NCBI RefSeq assembly: GCF_016908515.1
Contig: NZ_JAFBEA010000003.1
Location: 124,001 to 188,000, forward strand
Source of the DNA: Virgibacillus halotolerans
Lineage (GTDB): Bacteria; Bacillota; Bacilli; Bacillales; Amphibacillaceae
Reading direction: 5' to 3'
DNA: 64,000 bases
The notes under the pieces were generated by a model. The model did not search any database. It worked only from the letters and a program-made list of their open reading frames with translations, and was not told the origin of the DNA. Positions 50,883-59,549 of this stretch are shown here, piece by piece. The translations under genes and the position numbers were made by a program. Every line of letters begins with the position of its first letter. Within the stretch, counting starts at the first letter, position 1.

Positions 50883-50930
50883 TCGAAGACGAATCACCTT
50901 TGGATTTAAACGGTTTTACGATTTCCTATT

Positions 50931-50976
50931 AAAAAAAGGTCAGGACAAGCCTTTATAGCTTGTCCTAACCTTTTTT
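50931..50976. terminator. Terminator of the AI-2E-type permease gene
   Basis: Stem AGGACAAGC/GCTTGTCCT flanked by AAAAAAAGGT and ACCTTTTTT, making a stem of about 18 pairs with one mismatch and both A- and T-tracts. Confidence 0.9.
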
Positions 50977-52140
50977 CTAATTATCAGCGGAATCGTCTAT
51001 TTGATAAGACCCAGCATCTTCTCCATAGTACCGGTTATAACGTTGCTTGAACTTTCCATATAAATATACGACAATGACTTTTATTATCGCATAACCAGGA
51101 ATACCGAGAATGACACCAAGGATCCCGAATAAATTTCCGCCTATAAGTAGTGTAAACATAATGGTTAACGGATGGATCTTCATCGTGTGGCCCATGATAT
51201 TTGGTGAAATAAAATGACCTTCAGAAAATTGTACAACTGCCCAGACAATAGCTAATTTTACGAGCATAAATGGTGAGTCTACTAAAGCAATAATAATCGC
51301 TGGCGAAATAGCAATGACTGGACCAAGGTAGGGAACAACGTTGGTTATGGCAGCTATTATTGCCAGTGTGATGGCATAATCCAGCCCGATAATCAGGTAT
51401 CCAAGATATAAAAGAACACCGATACAAGTGGCAACGAAGATCTGGCCACGAATATAAGAACCTACTTGCACGTCCATGTTTTTCAGGATGTGCTCTGTGT
51501 CATTTCTAAATTTGGGTGGTACCAAGCCTAAGCAATAATCTTTGAATTTAGCACTATCTTTTAACAAGAAGAAAAGTACAAATGGAAAGGTGAATAGCGC
51601 AACAATGACATTGGTCAGCGTACTGGCAACACTCATGACACCTTCGTAAGCACCGCCTATATAATTGTTTATCGAATTTGGCAAATCACTCATGGTTGAT
51701 GTAACCCATTTATATCCTTCGTCATAATAAGAGCTTAAAAAGGAATTATTCATCAACGCCTCTATCCTATCTCCCAATTGTTGCAAATAGATGGGAATTT
51801 CAACAATCAAATCATTGATCTGCTTTTCTATAGAAGGTGCGATCAGAAATACAAGACCAGTTATTAGTCCTCCGATACCCAGGATAATAATGACGATCCC
51901 CCATATCCGCTTAATATGCAACTTTTCCAGCAGATTGACAATTGGATTCATGATATAATAGACAATGAATCCAATGATTATTGGTGCTGAGATGGTGGAG
52001 AAGATCACAATAATCGGATGAAAAATAAAAGAAACCTTATTGAAAATAAAAATGGTGATACCAATAAAGATTAGTGCGGTTAAGACGAAGATTAGATCGC
52101 GACCGCCCAGAAACTTGATAAAACGGGTAGGTTGCTTCAT
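50977..52140 (-). CDS. AI-2E family (UPF0118) transporter
   Basis: A 387-residue membrane protein with about eight helices and the family C-terminal signature (GLDYAITLAIIAAITNVVPY, LGPVIAISPAIIIAL, IMGHTMKIHPLTIMFTLLIG). Members include TqsA and Na+(Li+)/H+ antiporters of halophiles, so in a halotolerant host ion transport is as likely as signal export. The ATG at 52140 has AAAGGAG eight bases upstream. Confidence 0.88.
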   Translation of the reverse strand: MKQPTRFIKFLGGRDLIFVLTALIFIGITIFIFNKVSFIFHPIIVIFSTISAPIIIGFIVYYIMNPIVNLLEKLHIKRIWGIVIIILGIGGLITGLVFLIAPSIEKQINDLIVEIPIYLQQLGDRIEALMNNSFLSSYYDEGYKWVTSTMSDLPNSINNYIGGAYEGVMSVASTLTNVIVALFTFPFVLFFLLKDSAKFKDYCLGLVPPKFRNDTEHILKNMDVQVGSYIRGQIFVATCIGVLLYLGYLIIGLDYAITLAIIAAITNVVPYLGPVIAISPAIIIALVDSPFMLVKLAIVWAVVQFSEGHFISPNIMGHTMKIHPLTIMFTLLIGGNLFGILGVILGIPGYAIIKVIVVYLYGKFKQRYNRYYGEDAGSYQIDDSADN

Positions 52141-52160
52141 AAGGTGCACTCCTTTACAAG

Positions 52161-52802
52161 TTATTCTTTAATGATCAAACCCAATAACCGGGAAAAGCCA
52201 ATTGCCTGATCGGAAGAAACTTCGCATCCCTTCAAATCCATCCATGTAACGTTTAACTGCTCAAAAATACAGTTGCTTAAATCGATTCCTTTTAAAGGTG
52301 TATTCGCGAAGTTAGCTTCATTAATCGCGCACTTATCAAATTGTAATTTTTGAAAGGTGCATTCGTAAAAATCGCTATTTTCAAGTGAGCACTCGATGAA
52401 TTTCACTTGCTTTAGTTTTGCGAATCCAAAAGCACTCAAATTGGCATGACAGCCATTAAATAAAACATTCCCAAGCGTTGCTTCAGAAAGATTAATCCCT
52501 AGCATTTTGCATTCTTGGAATTCTACCCTGTGAATGATGCCAGCGCCAAAGTCAGCATTGGATAAATCACAATGGTCAAAGATGACATCGGTTAATTCGA
52601 TATTTGAAAAAGATACTTCTTCAAATATAACATTTTTAAAAGTAACTTGATCAAACACCAATCGATTTGCTGTTTCTGCAGAAATAAAGCAATCCTTTAT
52701 CAATGCACCGCTATAATAGGGATCTTCTTCTGTAAGTTGAAACGCTAATTCAGGTAAATGGTGCGGCATTTTGGGTTGTTGGATTTTAAAATTTTTAGCC
52801 AT
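52161..52802 (-). CDS. Qnr-like pentapeptide repeat protein
   Basis: A 213-residue pentapeptide-repeat protein with repeats covering about residues 45-190 (DLSNA-DFGAG, SLENS-DFYEC, AINEA-NFANT, DLKGC). Length and the non-repeat end SSDQAIGFSRLLGLIIKE match the Qnr group, whose members mimic DNA and protect gyrase/topoisomerase IV from quinolones. Chromosomal Qnr homologues exist in Gram-positives. The ribosome site is weak. It lies 20 bases upstream of the permease gene in the same direction. Quinolone protection is inferred, not shown. Confidence 0.8.
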   Translation of the reverse strand: MAKNFKIQQPKMPHHLPELAFQLTEEDPYYSGALIKDCFISAETANRLVFDQVTFKNVIFEEVSFSNIELTDVIFDHCDLSNADFGAGIIHRVEFQECKMLGINLSEATLGNVLFNGCHANLSAFGFAKLKQVKFIECSLENSDFYECTFQKLQFDKCAINEANFANTPLKGIDLSNCIFEQLNVTWMDLKGCEVSSDQAIGFSRLLGLIIKE

Positions 52803-53088
52803 TGTCTATTACACTCATTTCTTGTCAGATAAATTGGGAATATGATCCATTATCTCATTGATTGTGAAGAAAATACAAGTGATAATAGAGGAGAATGCCT
52901 AGGAGCTGTTTCGATTATCCAGAATGGACAGAAAAATCTATTTATACATAAATTAGTACCAGCTCATAATACATTGTGGTAAAATAATATAAACAGTAAG
53001 ATGGAATCACTTTTGCTCTGGGCGGAAATATAAATTTTATATCAAAGGATTGGCAAATGCCAAGTGTTCTAATATAGGAGATGAATGT

Positions 53089-53682
53089 ATGTATACTTTT
53101 TCAGCCAATGTTGTAAAAATCTTTTTAAACTTATTTGGTAGCATAAATAGATACCGAAAGGAAAATATACCACAATCAGGCGGGTTCGTTATCGCTTGCA
53201 CGCACACAGGCTGGGTTGATATATTATGGCTCGGTGTTTCCGTGCTGCCGATGAAAATCCATTACATGGCAAAAAAAGAGTTATTTCAATCCCGCCCGCT
53301 TAAATGGTTGATGCAGAAGTTGAATGCATTCCCGGTGGATCGGGAGAATCCCGGACCAAGCACGATAAAAGTTCCAAGGAAATTACTGAAAGAGGGTAAA
53401 ATAGTAGGTATTTTCCCAAGCGGAACGAGAACGAGTGAAGAAGTTCCATTGAAAAGGGGTGCCGTTACGATCGCCAGCAGTTCCAAAGCGCCAATTTTAC
53501 CAGTTGCTTATGTGGGGCCAAATAATTTCAAAGATCTCCTCAAACGGGTGAAACCACGTATTATTTATGGTACACCACTTTATTTGCCGGAAGATCTTCC
53601 GAAAAAGGAAGCAATGGACGTCATGATGGAAGAGCTGAACAAGGCATTAAATGATTTACAGGCGGAATTGAAAAGTAAATAA
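53089..53682 (+). CDS. plsC: 1-acyl-sn-glycerol-3-phosphate acyltransferase (PlsC family)
   Basis: Adds the second acyl chain in phosphatidic acid synthesis. 197 residues, with the HX4D site as HTGWVD, the acyl-acceptor motif as FPSGTR, and VDRENPG between them. The ATG at 53089 has AGGAG eight bases upstream; an in-frame start at 53050 lacks a site. Membrane-associated through its N-terminal hydrophobic region. The Ser in FPSGTR, where most have Glu, is seen in related Bacillus enzymes. Confidence 0.9.
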   Translation: MYTFSANVVKIFLNLFGSINRYRKENIPQSGGFVIACTHTGWVDILWLGVSVLPMKIHYMAKKELFQSRPLKWLMQKLNAFPVDRENPGPSTIKVPRKLLKEGKIVGIFPSGTRTSEEVPLKRGAVTIASSSKAPILPVAYVGPNNFKDLLKRVKPRIIYGTPLYLPEDLPKKEAMDVMMEELNKALNDLQAELKSK

Positions 53683-53720
53683 AAAAACACCGTGTAGCAT
53701 ATGCTGCACGGTGTTTTTTT
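53683..53720. terminator. Terminator of plsC
   Basis: AAAAACACCGTG and CACGGTGTTTTT arms around a TAGCATATGCTG inner palindrome; long A- and T-tracts. Confidence 0.9.
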
Positions 53721-53826
53721 AAATTAAGACTGTTTTATAAAAGTTTGGTCTGCACCAAAGGTTCATCCTATTGAGAAGATTTAATTATTTAAATATATCA
53801 AACATTAGCTATCTACTTTTATGATG

Positions 53827-53957
53827 GTTGATTGGAGCGGAGGGCAGTCGACTCCAGCGGGAAAAGCAACAGCTGAAAATCCCGCAGGAAGCGGTTTTGC
53901 TTCCGAGGAAGTTGAAGCGTTGCCCGCGGAAAGCGACTGCCCACAGCGGAAATCAAC
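53827..53957. repeat. 131-bp structured repeat element (GTTGATT ends)
   Basis: An element bounded by GTTGATT (53827) and AATCAAC (53957), GC-rich against its surroundings. Inside, GGGCAGTCG pairs with CGACTGCCC and CCTGCGGG-like segments pair (CAGCGGGA with CCCGCAGG), giving a long bulged stem. Its wording (GGAGCGGA, CTCCAGCGGG, CCCGCAGGAAGCG, CCCGCGGAAAGCG, AGCGGAAATCAAC) is familiar from dispersed intergenic repeats of many Bacillaceae. The ORFs crossing it have no ribosome site and are spurious. Confidence 0.75.
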
Positions 53958-54115
53958 ATACCCTTACGTCGCAGGTTATAGACTTTGTGATGAAGTTACA
54001 AAACACAATATCAGCGTAGTGTGTTTCCAGAGCGATGATATGTTACGTCACAGTTTCTATCAACTGCAAGAATTAAAAAGCAACAAAACTCACTAAAAAA
54101 GTGAAAATTACGAGG
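53958..54115. other. Intergenic stretch without visible gene
   Basis: Between the structured repeat and the DUF3891 gene end. Nothing supportable was seen. Confidence 0.6.
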
Positions 54116-54886
54116 TTACTTATTAGCAAGCAAATGGATAGGAACCGTTTGTAATGGAGCTGACTGATAAGCCTTAATTAGGCCTTCGTCGAAGATCCTT
54201 TCTTTCCGTACACTTTTCTGTTTGAGTTTAATGGTTAAATCATTTAATAAAGGGGATTCATTCATTTTGATTGTTTCCTCATTCAGCCAGCTGAGTTGCA
54301 TTTTACTTTGACTAAAAACATGCAGTGCAGGAGAAAGAGAGATGCCATCACGAAAGAATGGATGCACATTACCCTTTGCAACGTTAGGTTCATTCAAACA
54401 AAGATACAATGACAAGTTGTCACAAAGCTGCAGTAGACCATAGTGAAAATCAAATGCCTGTTGGTCAAAATCTGGAAAAGCTGCAATGATCCGTTGCTGA
54501 CGCTCTTTTTCCTGTTTAACAAATGCTTGTGATTCGTTCGCATTATCATGCAGTAGGAATCTTGTGTAATGCTCGCTGCATAACAATGCCGCATAAGCAT
54601 CCTGTTGTTCCACCACATCAATGCCATGCTGGTAGAGTACGACCTTTGCTGGTGTCGGGAAATCAATAAAAGTATAGGGCGCTTGCTTTTCGTCGTTCCA
54701 AAAAGGTTGTGTGTCAAATGCCTTCCAGCCAAAATCATGCATGTAAATGGCGTACATGACGGACTTCCGAAACGCCTTTCCATTGAGAAAATCTTCACGA
54801 AAATTATTGATGATCTCTGCTGAAATATGTGCGTGATTATCCTGTTCGATCACGATAAATGTGTTGGAATGTTCTCTAACGATCAT
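54116..54886 (-). CDS. DUF3891 family protein, HD-like metal site
   Basis: A 256-residue cytosolic protein of the DUF3891 family. It has the order of an HD-type phosphohydrolase: His residues in EQDNHAHISAEI, the pair MHDFGWKAFD, LLCSEHYTRFLL, and LQLCDNLSLYLCL (late Asp). That H...HD...H...D pattern suggests a metal-dependent phosphohydrolase, but no substrate is known. The ATG at 54886 has AAAGGGTG upstream. Single gene. Confidence 0.82.
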   Translation of the reverse strand: MIVREHSNTFIVIEQDNHAHISAEIINNFREDFLNGKAFRKSVMYAIYMHDFGWKAFDTQPFWNDEKQAPYTFIDFPTPAKVVLYQHGIDVVEQQDAYAALLCSEHYTRFLLHDNANESQAFVKQEKERQQRIIAAFPDFDQQAFDFHYGLLQLCDNLSLYLCLNEPNVAKGNVHPFFRDGISLSPALHVFSQSKMQLSWLNEETIKMNESPLLNDLTIKLKQKSVRKERIFDEGLIKAYQSAPLQTVPIHLLANK

Positions 54887-54937
54887 GATAGGTCACCCTT
54901 TCTTTTCTTTCAGCATATCATTGTTATCTGATAAATA

Positions 54938-54968
54938 AAAAAAGATGCCCATAAAATGGAGCATCTTC
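54938..54968 (-). terminator. Terminator of queT
   Basis: Stem AAGATGC/GCATCTT with inner CC/GG, followed on the minus strand by TTTTTTTATT. Confidence 0.8.
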
Positions 54969-54971
54969 TAG

Positions 54972-55454
54972 TTAAACAAGCTTATTAAATTTTAGTCGCT
55001 TATTCAAAGCATACATAATCGGAATGCCAATTGCCATGATGGTAAACTCACCCACGGCAGTTGTTAGCCAAGTGAAAAGAAAAGGTAATTTAAAGGCTAA
55101 ATTCAACTCATATGCAATGATGAACATATTAAATGTAAAGACCAGTGTGCCGGCGGTCATTAGTGCGATCGTATTTTTAATATATCGCGCCAGTAATATA
55201 ATGATCAATAAAGAAATAACCGACTGTGCCACGCCAAAGATCAGATCAAGCATACCTAACGGCGAAAAAAGATTCGTGATTAGCACGCCAAGTATGATTC
55301 CGAAAAAGTACTTTTTGTTAAAGACAACCAGATGGTTAAACATTTCTGGAATCCGAAATTGGATATTTGAAAACATGAGCGGTTCACCAATCAGTGAAAC
55401 AGTAATATACAATGCTGCTATCAGCGCATTGGTAACCAGTGTTTTTATATGCAT
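54972..55454 (-). CDS. queT: Queuosine precursor ECF transporter QueT
   Basis: S-component of an ECF-type uptake system for the queuosine precursor (preQ0/preQ1 or queuine); 160 residues, five or six helices. The QueT signature FSNIQFRIPEMFNHLVVFN is present, with LFSPLGMLDLIFGVAQS. The ATG at 55454 is nine bases after AAGGAG; the ATG at 55460 is too close. A preQ1-type riboswitch ends in that ribosome site, supporting the assignment. The energising EcfAAT genes are elsewhere. Confidence 0.93.
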   Translation of the reverse strand: MHIKTLVTNALIAALYITVSLIGEPLMFSNIQFRIPEMFNHLVVFNKKYFFGIILGVLITNLFSPLGMLDLIFGVAQSVISLLIIILLARYIKNTIALMTAGTLVFTFNMFIIAYELNLAFKLPFLFTWLTTAVGEFTIMAIGIPIMYALNKRLKFNKLV

Positions 55455-55463
55455 TATCATTCT

Positions 55464-55503
55464 CTCCTTAGTTTTTTTGCGTGGGAGGCTTACGAACCAC
55501 GTC
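55464..55503 (-). promoter_or_regulatory. PreQ1-I riboswitch controlling queT translation
   Basis: On the minus strand: stem CGTGG/CCACG enclosing TTCGTAAGCCTC, then GCAAAAAAACTA running into AAGGAG. This is the compact preQ1 class I layout: a hairpin followed by an A-rich tail that forms an H-type pseudoknot, with the ribosome site at the end, so ligand binding should hide it and lower queT translation. A -10-like TATACT is at 55523-55528. Confidence 0.85.
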
Positions 55504-55528
55504 TATCTGAAAGCCATAGACTAGTATA

Positions 55529-55778
55529 ATACAAAACAGTTGGAATAGGAAGTTGCTTTAAAAAGTATAATAGGTTGGAATTTCAATATCGGTGACTACA
55601 GCGATATGATGAAAGGATGTGTATTGATAAATGTAGGTGTTACTGACCTTGTATATACGATTTTACAAAGTTAACAAGAGACCGTGTCGTGTGTTCCCTA
55701 TGCAACAGGGTCCCTTTATTTAACTGGATAGGATCATACTATACTGCAAAAAGTCACAGATTTATCATAACTATTTCA
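55529..55778. other. Divergent intergenic region queT/ycnJ
   Basis: Holds the queT promoter on one side. A short CCCT/AGGG hairpin near 55702-55716 is the only other structure seen. No ORF with a ribosome site. Confidence 0.5.
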
Positions 55779-55806
55779 TTGAAAGTATAAGGAAAGATGC
55801 TATACT
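55779..55806 (+). promoter_or_regulatory. Promoter of the ycnJ-ycnI operon
   Basis: TTGAAA (55779-55784), 16 bases, TATACT (55801-55806). No copper-repressor site was recognised nearby. Confidence 0.55.
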
Positions 55807-55898
55807 TGTGTTGTAATATGTTAAATATTGTTAGTGAATAACATAATGTCATAAAGAATATGTTAAAGGATTATAGTGAAGGAAGGGGGGAGATATAG

Positions 55899-57566
55899 GT
55901 GCTGCGTGCTGAAAGAGAGCGGGAGAGTGGGCTTTGTTCAATAAATGCGGAGACAAATAAGTATGAAATGAAAACGATACATAATAAATTAGCAGTCCAG
56001 GCTATGATGTTGCTACTTATTGGTTTATGTCTCTTATTCGTTTGGACGCCAGTTGCTGAAGCGCATTCGAGTTTACTGGAGTCTGTTCCGGGAAATGGGC
56101 AAGTGTTAGATTCCTCCCCGTCTTCGTTAATACTTCATTTTAATGAGCCTGTTGAGTACGATTTGGCAACAATTACGGTTTATGACTGGAATGGAAGTCC
56201 CATTTTAATCGAAAATCCAAAAGGGGAGCATGAGCGGTCCAAGGATTTGGAAGTGCCGATGCCTGAGTTGGATCAGGGTACATACACCGTCAAATGGGAT
56301 ATTGTTTCCTTAGATGGTCATCCAGTAAATGGATCTTACATATTCGCGGTAGGTGAGGCGACAGAGGGAGCAATTCAACCTGCTGATAAGGGGAAAGACA
56401 ATCCTTCATTTCTTGTTATTGCTCGTACCATCGTAGAAGGATTATTACTGCTTGGGGCTGGTTTGTATTGGTTCTCTTGGTTTGCTGAGAGACGTGGTTT
56501 GCCTGGTATTAAAACTGTTTTTAGCAAAGGACGTAGTATCCTGGCTATTATTTTAATCGTGGGCACATTAGCAGAACTGGCTGCCTATGCGTTTACACTT
56601 CCGTCAGGATTAATACAGACGATAACCGGTGGCAGATGGGATTTATTATTTAACTTTCCGTTTGTTATCATGTTATTTGTTCAGTTATTTTTAGTCATTT
56701 TACTGTTTATTCCAGGAATGGTTCGTGGATGGTATTTGTTCATGTGGATGATGCTAGCTGCTGTTCCGTCCTTTGGCGGACATGTATGGAGCATGGAACA
56801 CCCTTATATTGCACTGATTCCGAGGATCTTTCATCAACTGGCTATTGCTTTGTGGCTCGGGGCCTTATGCTATCTGATTCTGGTACTTATACATAATCGG
56901 AAACAGAAAAGGGATATGCCGACAACGGGATTTCGAGGCTTTTTTGTAACACATGTAGCGATAGCATCAGGTTTGGTTGTTGTTAGCGGGATTATCATGG
57001 TTTATCTCCAGACTGGATGGACTGCAGTCTTTACGGATTGGGGAAACTGGAGTACGATGCTGCTTGTTAAAGTTATTCTAACCGTGCTCATGCTAAGCAT
57101 TGCTTTGTTCCAGACATTAAAATGGCGGAAGCAGCAGATCTTTTCAACGCCAAGGTTGATTCGAATAGAGTGGATCGCAGGACTGGTTATTATTTTATTT
57201 GGTGTTTGGATGAGCCAATCATCTTATCCACTACCGGTTAAGTCATACGTAGATATTCTCTCATCAGGCAATGTCCAAGCTGAGGTAGTAATTAACAATC
57301 TGCAGCAAGGTGAGCAACAAATGACAATGAAACTCCCGGACGAAGATGGTGATATGCCGGACCAAGTGACAATTGACTTGTCCATGCCCGAACATGGTAT
57401 GGGAGCAAAGCCTGCTACAGCAGAACCAACGGATTCCGGCGATTACCAAGCTAAACTGAATTTCTCCATGTCGGGTAGCTGGGAGTTTGTGATTCATGCA
57501 GAATATCCTAATGGTGAATCAAAAGAGTGGAAAGATAGTATATTTGTTACTGGTACAGGAAATTGA
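55899..57566 (+). CDS. ycnJ: CopC-CopD fusion copper protein YcnJ
   Basis: Membrane protein implicated in copper acquisition. From the GTG at 55899 (AGGGGGGAG six bases upstream) it has 555 residues; an ATG at 55968 would give a more usual signal peptide but lacks a site. Signal peptide ending AEA before HSSLLES, so the mature protein begins with His, the N-terminal Cu ligand of CopC. CopC domain at about 55-150 (with DGHPVNGSY), an eight-helix CopD domain at about 165-445, and an extracytoplasmic C-terminal YtkA-like domain. Followed 45 bases later by ycnI. Confidence 0.9.
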   Translation: MLRAERERESGLCSINAETNKYEMKTIHNKLAVQAMMLLLIGLCLLFVWTPVAEAHSSLLESVPGNGQVLDSSPSSLILHFNEPVEYDLATITVYDWNGSPILIENPKGEHERSKDLEVPMPELDQGTYTVKWDIVSLDGHPVNGSYIFAVGEATEGAIQPADKGKDNPSFLVIARTIVEGLLLLGAGLYWFSWFAERRGLPGIKTVFSKGRSILAIILIVGTLAELAAYAFTLPSGLIQTITGGRWDLLFNFPFVIMLFVQLFLVILLFIPGMVRGWYLFMWMMLAAVPSFGGHVWSMEHPYIALIPRIFHQLAIALWLGALCYLILVLIHNRKQKRDMPTTGFRGFFVTHVAIASGLVVVSGIIMVYLQTGWTAVFTDWGNWSTMLLVKVILTVLMLSIALFQTLKWRKQQIFSTPRLIRIEWIAGLVIILFGVWMSQSSYPLPVKSYVDILSSGNVQAEVVINNLQQGEQQMTMKLPDEDGDMPDQVTIDLSMPEHGMGAKPATAEPTDSGDYQAKLNFSMSGSWEFVIHAEYPNGESKEWKDSIFVTGTGN

Positions 57567-57611
57567 AACAATAAAAATAAATGATAGAGGGAATTAAAGG
57601 AGGAACATACC

Positions 57612-58253
57612 ATGTTCAATATGAGAATTGGAATGTCATTATTATTCGCTATTGGTTTGCTTTTTTCTGTCGCTACGGTTGCGGAGGCACATGTCACAGT
57701 GAATCCGTCAGAAAGTACGACAAATGCGTACGAAAAATATACGATTCGTATGCCAGTAGAGAAGGACGTCAACACGACAGGCTTAGAATTAGAAGTTCCA
57801 GATGGCGTCGATTTAGTTTCTGTGTTGCCAATGGAATCATGGGATTATGAGTTGGAAGAAGATGATGACGGACGTATTACTTCCGTTGTTTGGACCGCAA
57901 AGGATGGGGGCATTAAACCGAATGAATTTATCGAGATTTCCTTCATTGGAGCCAATCCATCTGAACCAACAGAAGTAAGCTGGAAGGCTTTGCAGACTTA
58001 TGAAGATGACTCTGTTGTGGAATGGGTTGGAGCACCTGATTCTGATGAGCCGGCTTCTGTAACTGAGATTGTAGAGGGAGATACAGTTGCACCTCATGGA
58101 CATGGGGCAGATCATGAAGATAGTGAGGCAGATGAGCCCACACAGAAAAGTGAAGATGACGCTGCATCTACATCATCGAATTGGATTCCAATCAGTATTG
58201 CAAGTTTAGCGTTGTTACTCGCATTAATTAGTCTATTACGTAAAAGGTCTTAA
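57612..58253 (+). CDS. ycnI: YcnI-type copper-binding protein (DUF1775)
   Basis: A 213-residue cell-surface protein: signal peptide ending VAEA before HVTVNPSEST, giving a mature N-terminal His that with nearby residues forms the DUF1775 copper site. A beta-sandwich domain runs to about residue 150, then an acidic/His linker (PHGHGADHEDSEADEP) and a C-terminal membrane anchor with basic tail. RBS AAGGAGG eight bases before the ATG. Operon partner of ycnJ. The usual ycnK repressor gene is not adjacent. Confidence 0.92.
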   Translation: MFNMRIGMSLLFAIGLLFSVATVAEAHVTVNPSESTTNAYEKYTIRMPVEKDVNTTGLELEVPDGVDLVSVLPMESWDYELEEDDDGRITSVVWTAKDGGIKPNEFIEISFIGANPSEPTEVSWKALQTYEDDSVVEWVGAPDSDEPASVTEIVEGDTVAPHGHGADHEDSEADEPTQKSEDDAASTSSNWIPISIASLALLLALISLLRKRS

Positions 58254-58257
58254 ATAT

Positions 58258-58302
58258 AAAAAAGGACTATGCTGCAAAAATTATGCAGCATGGTCCTTTT
58301 AA
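58258..58302. terminator. Bidirectional terminator
   Basis: Sixteen-pair stem AAAGGACTATGCTGCA/TGCAGCATGGTCCTTT (one wobble) with A- and T-tracts. It serves convergent ycnI and the mhq operon. Confidence 0.9.
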
Positions 58303-58304
58303 AA

Positions 58305-58907
58305 TTATATTTCTTGATACCATTTTCCAGCCGCTTTTATTTCACCCAAGTTTAATTGATGCCCCATGTTTTCCCAGTGAAGTACCACATCAGCGCCTGC
58401 CTTTTCTAATAGGGCATGAAGGTCTTCTGACTCCTGTGCCGGACAAATTGGATCGTTGGTACCTGCAGCAATGAATATATTTTTTCCTATAAGATCAGGT
58501 AAGTCAATGCCTTTCCTAGGAACCATTGGGTGGTGTAGGATCGCTCCTTTTAATGCATTCTGATAATGGAACAAGAGGCTTGCAGCAATATTTGCACCGT
58601 TGGAATAGCCAATTGCTATCACGTTATCACGGTCAAAACTATATTTTTCAGCCGCCTCATCTAGAAATTCATTTAATTCCTTCGTGCGGAAGATGAGGTC
58701 TTCTTCATCAAATACACCTTCAGCTAGTCTTCTGAAGTAACGTGGCATACCGTTTTCTAGCACATTTCCGCGCACACTGAGTACATTTGCATCTGCGTCT
58801 ATTTGTTCTGCAAGCGGTAAAAGGTCCTGCTCTGTCCCACCTGTGCCGTGTAGTAATAATAATGTTGGTTTGCTTGCGTCATTGCCTTTTTGAAAAATAT
58901 GTTTCAT
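58305..58907 (-). CDS. mhqD: MhqD-like carboxylesterase/phospholipase
   Basis: A 200-residue alpha/beta hydrolase of the phospholipase/carboxylesterase family. Nucleophile Ser in GYSNGANIA, oxyanion loop LLLHGTGGTEQDL, acid Asp in AAGTNDPICP, His in WENMGHQLNLGE. In Bacillus and Staphylococcus this enzyme is encoded with quinone-resistance dioxygenases under MhqR. Last gene of the mhqR-mhqO-flavin reductase-mhqD operon (17 bases after the reductase gene). RBS AAGGGG. Confidence 0.88.
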   Translation of the reverse strand: MKHIFQKGNDASKPTLLLLHGTGGTEQDLLPLAEQIDADANVLSVRGNVLENGMPRYFRRLAEGVFDEEDLIFRTKELNEFLDEAAEKYSFDRDNVIAIGYSNGANIAASLLFHYQNALKGAILHHPMVPRKGIDLPDLIGKNIFIAAGTNDPICPAQESEDLHALLEKAGADVVLHWENMGHQLNLGEIKAAGKWYQEI

Positions 58908-58924
58908 GAATTTTTTCCCCTTCC

Positions 58925-59533
58925 TTATTTTGGTCGTTCGATTGAAAATGTGTTACCGATTTTTGCGTAATCGGATCCGGCTAGGCGGCTAACAGCTCCT
59001 AAAGTATGATGGTTTATTTTTCCATTCTCATATATTTGTTCATCGATATGGTAGTGAACAACTTTTCCAATTAGGAGGTCTGTTACGGTTTCTCCATCAT
59101 TGTCTAATGTGATTGCCTGCTCTAATGTACATTCAAAGCGTACTTTGGCTTCTTTCACTCCAGGAACAGAAATACTTTCGCTATCGACAAGCGATAGGTT
59201 TGTGCGTTTGATTTCACTTTCCTCAGGTGGAAGGGATGCGGCTGTAGCGTTAACCTCTTCCACATTTTGCTCGTCAACGATGTGGACAACAAACTCCTTA
59301 TTTTCGATGATGTTTTGTGCCGTATCTTTAGGAACGCCGTTGTTCCGTTGGATCGCGATGGAAACCATTGGTGGATTGGAGGATACCACATTGAAATAAC
59401 TAAAAGGTGCAGCGTTAATTGTCCCATCTTTAGTAACACTCGTTACAAATGCAATTGGCCTTGGTACAATACTACCAATTAACAGTTTATAGTTTTCTCG
59501 TTCCGTATTGATTGTTGGATCAAAGGATAGCAT
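58925..59533 (-). CDS. Flavin reductase-like domain protein
   Basis: A 202-residue protein of the flavin reductase-like (DIM6/NTAB, YwrF) family: GSIVPRPIAFVTSVTKDGTI, NAAPFSYFNVVSSNPPMVSI, HHTLGAVSRLAGSDYA. FMN-binding split-barrel fold. It sits between mhqO and mhqD, 16 bases after mhqO, so it probably provides reduced flavin or reduces quinones in the same detoxification response. GAGGTG ribosome site. Confidence 0.88.
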   Translation of the reverse strand: MLSFDPTINTERENYKLLIGSIVPRPIAFVTSVTKDGTINAAPFSYFNVVSSNPPMVSIAIQRNNGVPKDTAQNIIENKEFVVHIVDEQNVEEVNATAASLPPEESEIKRTNLSLVDSESISVPGVKEAKVRFECTLEQAITLDNDGETVTDLLIGKVVHYHIDEQIYENGKINHHTLGAVSRLAGSDYAKIGNTFSIERPK

Positions 59534-59549
59534 TTTTGTTTCACCTCAT

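Noticed and set aside
53821-54096. ORFs of 91 and 63 codons across the structured repeat
   Set aside because: No ribosome site, composition dictated by the GC-rich repeat, and two frames overlap; spurious.
55700-55725. CCCT/AGGG hairpin near the end of the queT/ycnJ intergenic region as a terminator or riboswitch
   Set aside because: Four-pair stem, no gene ends there, and no known motif.
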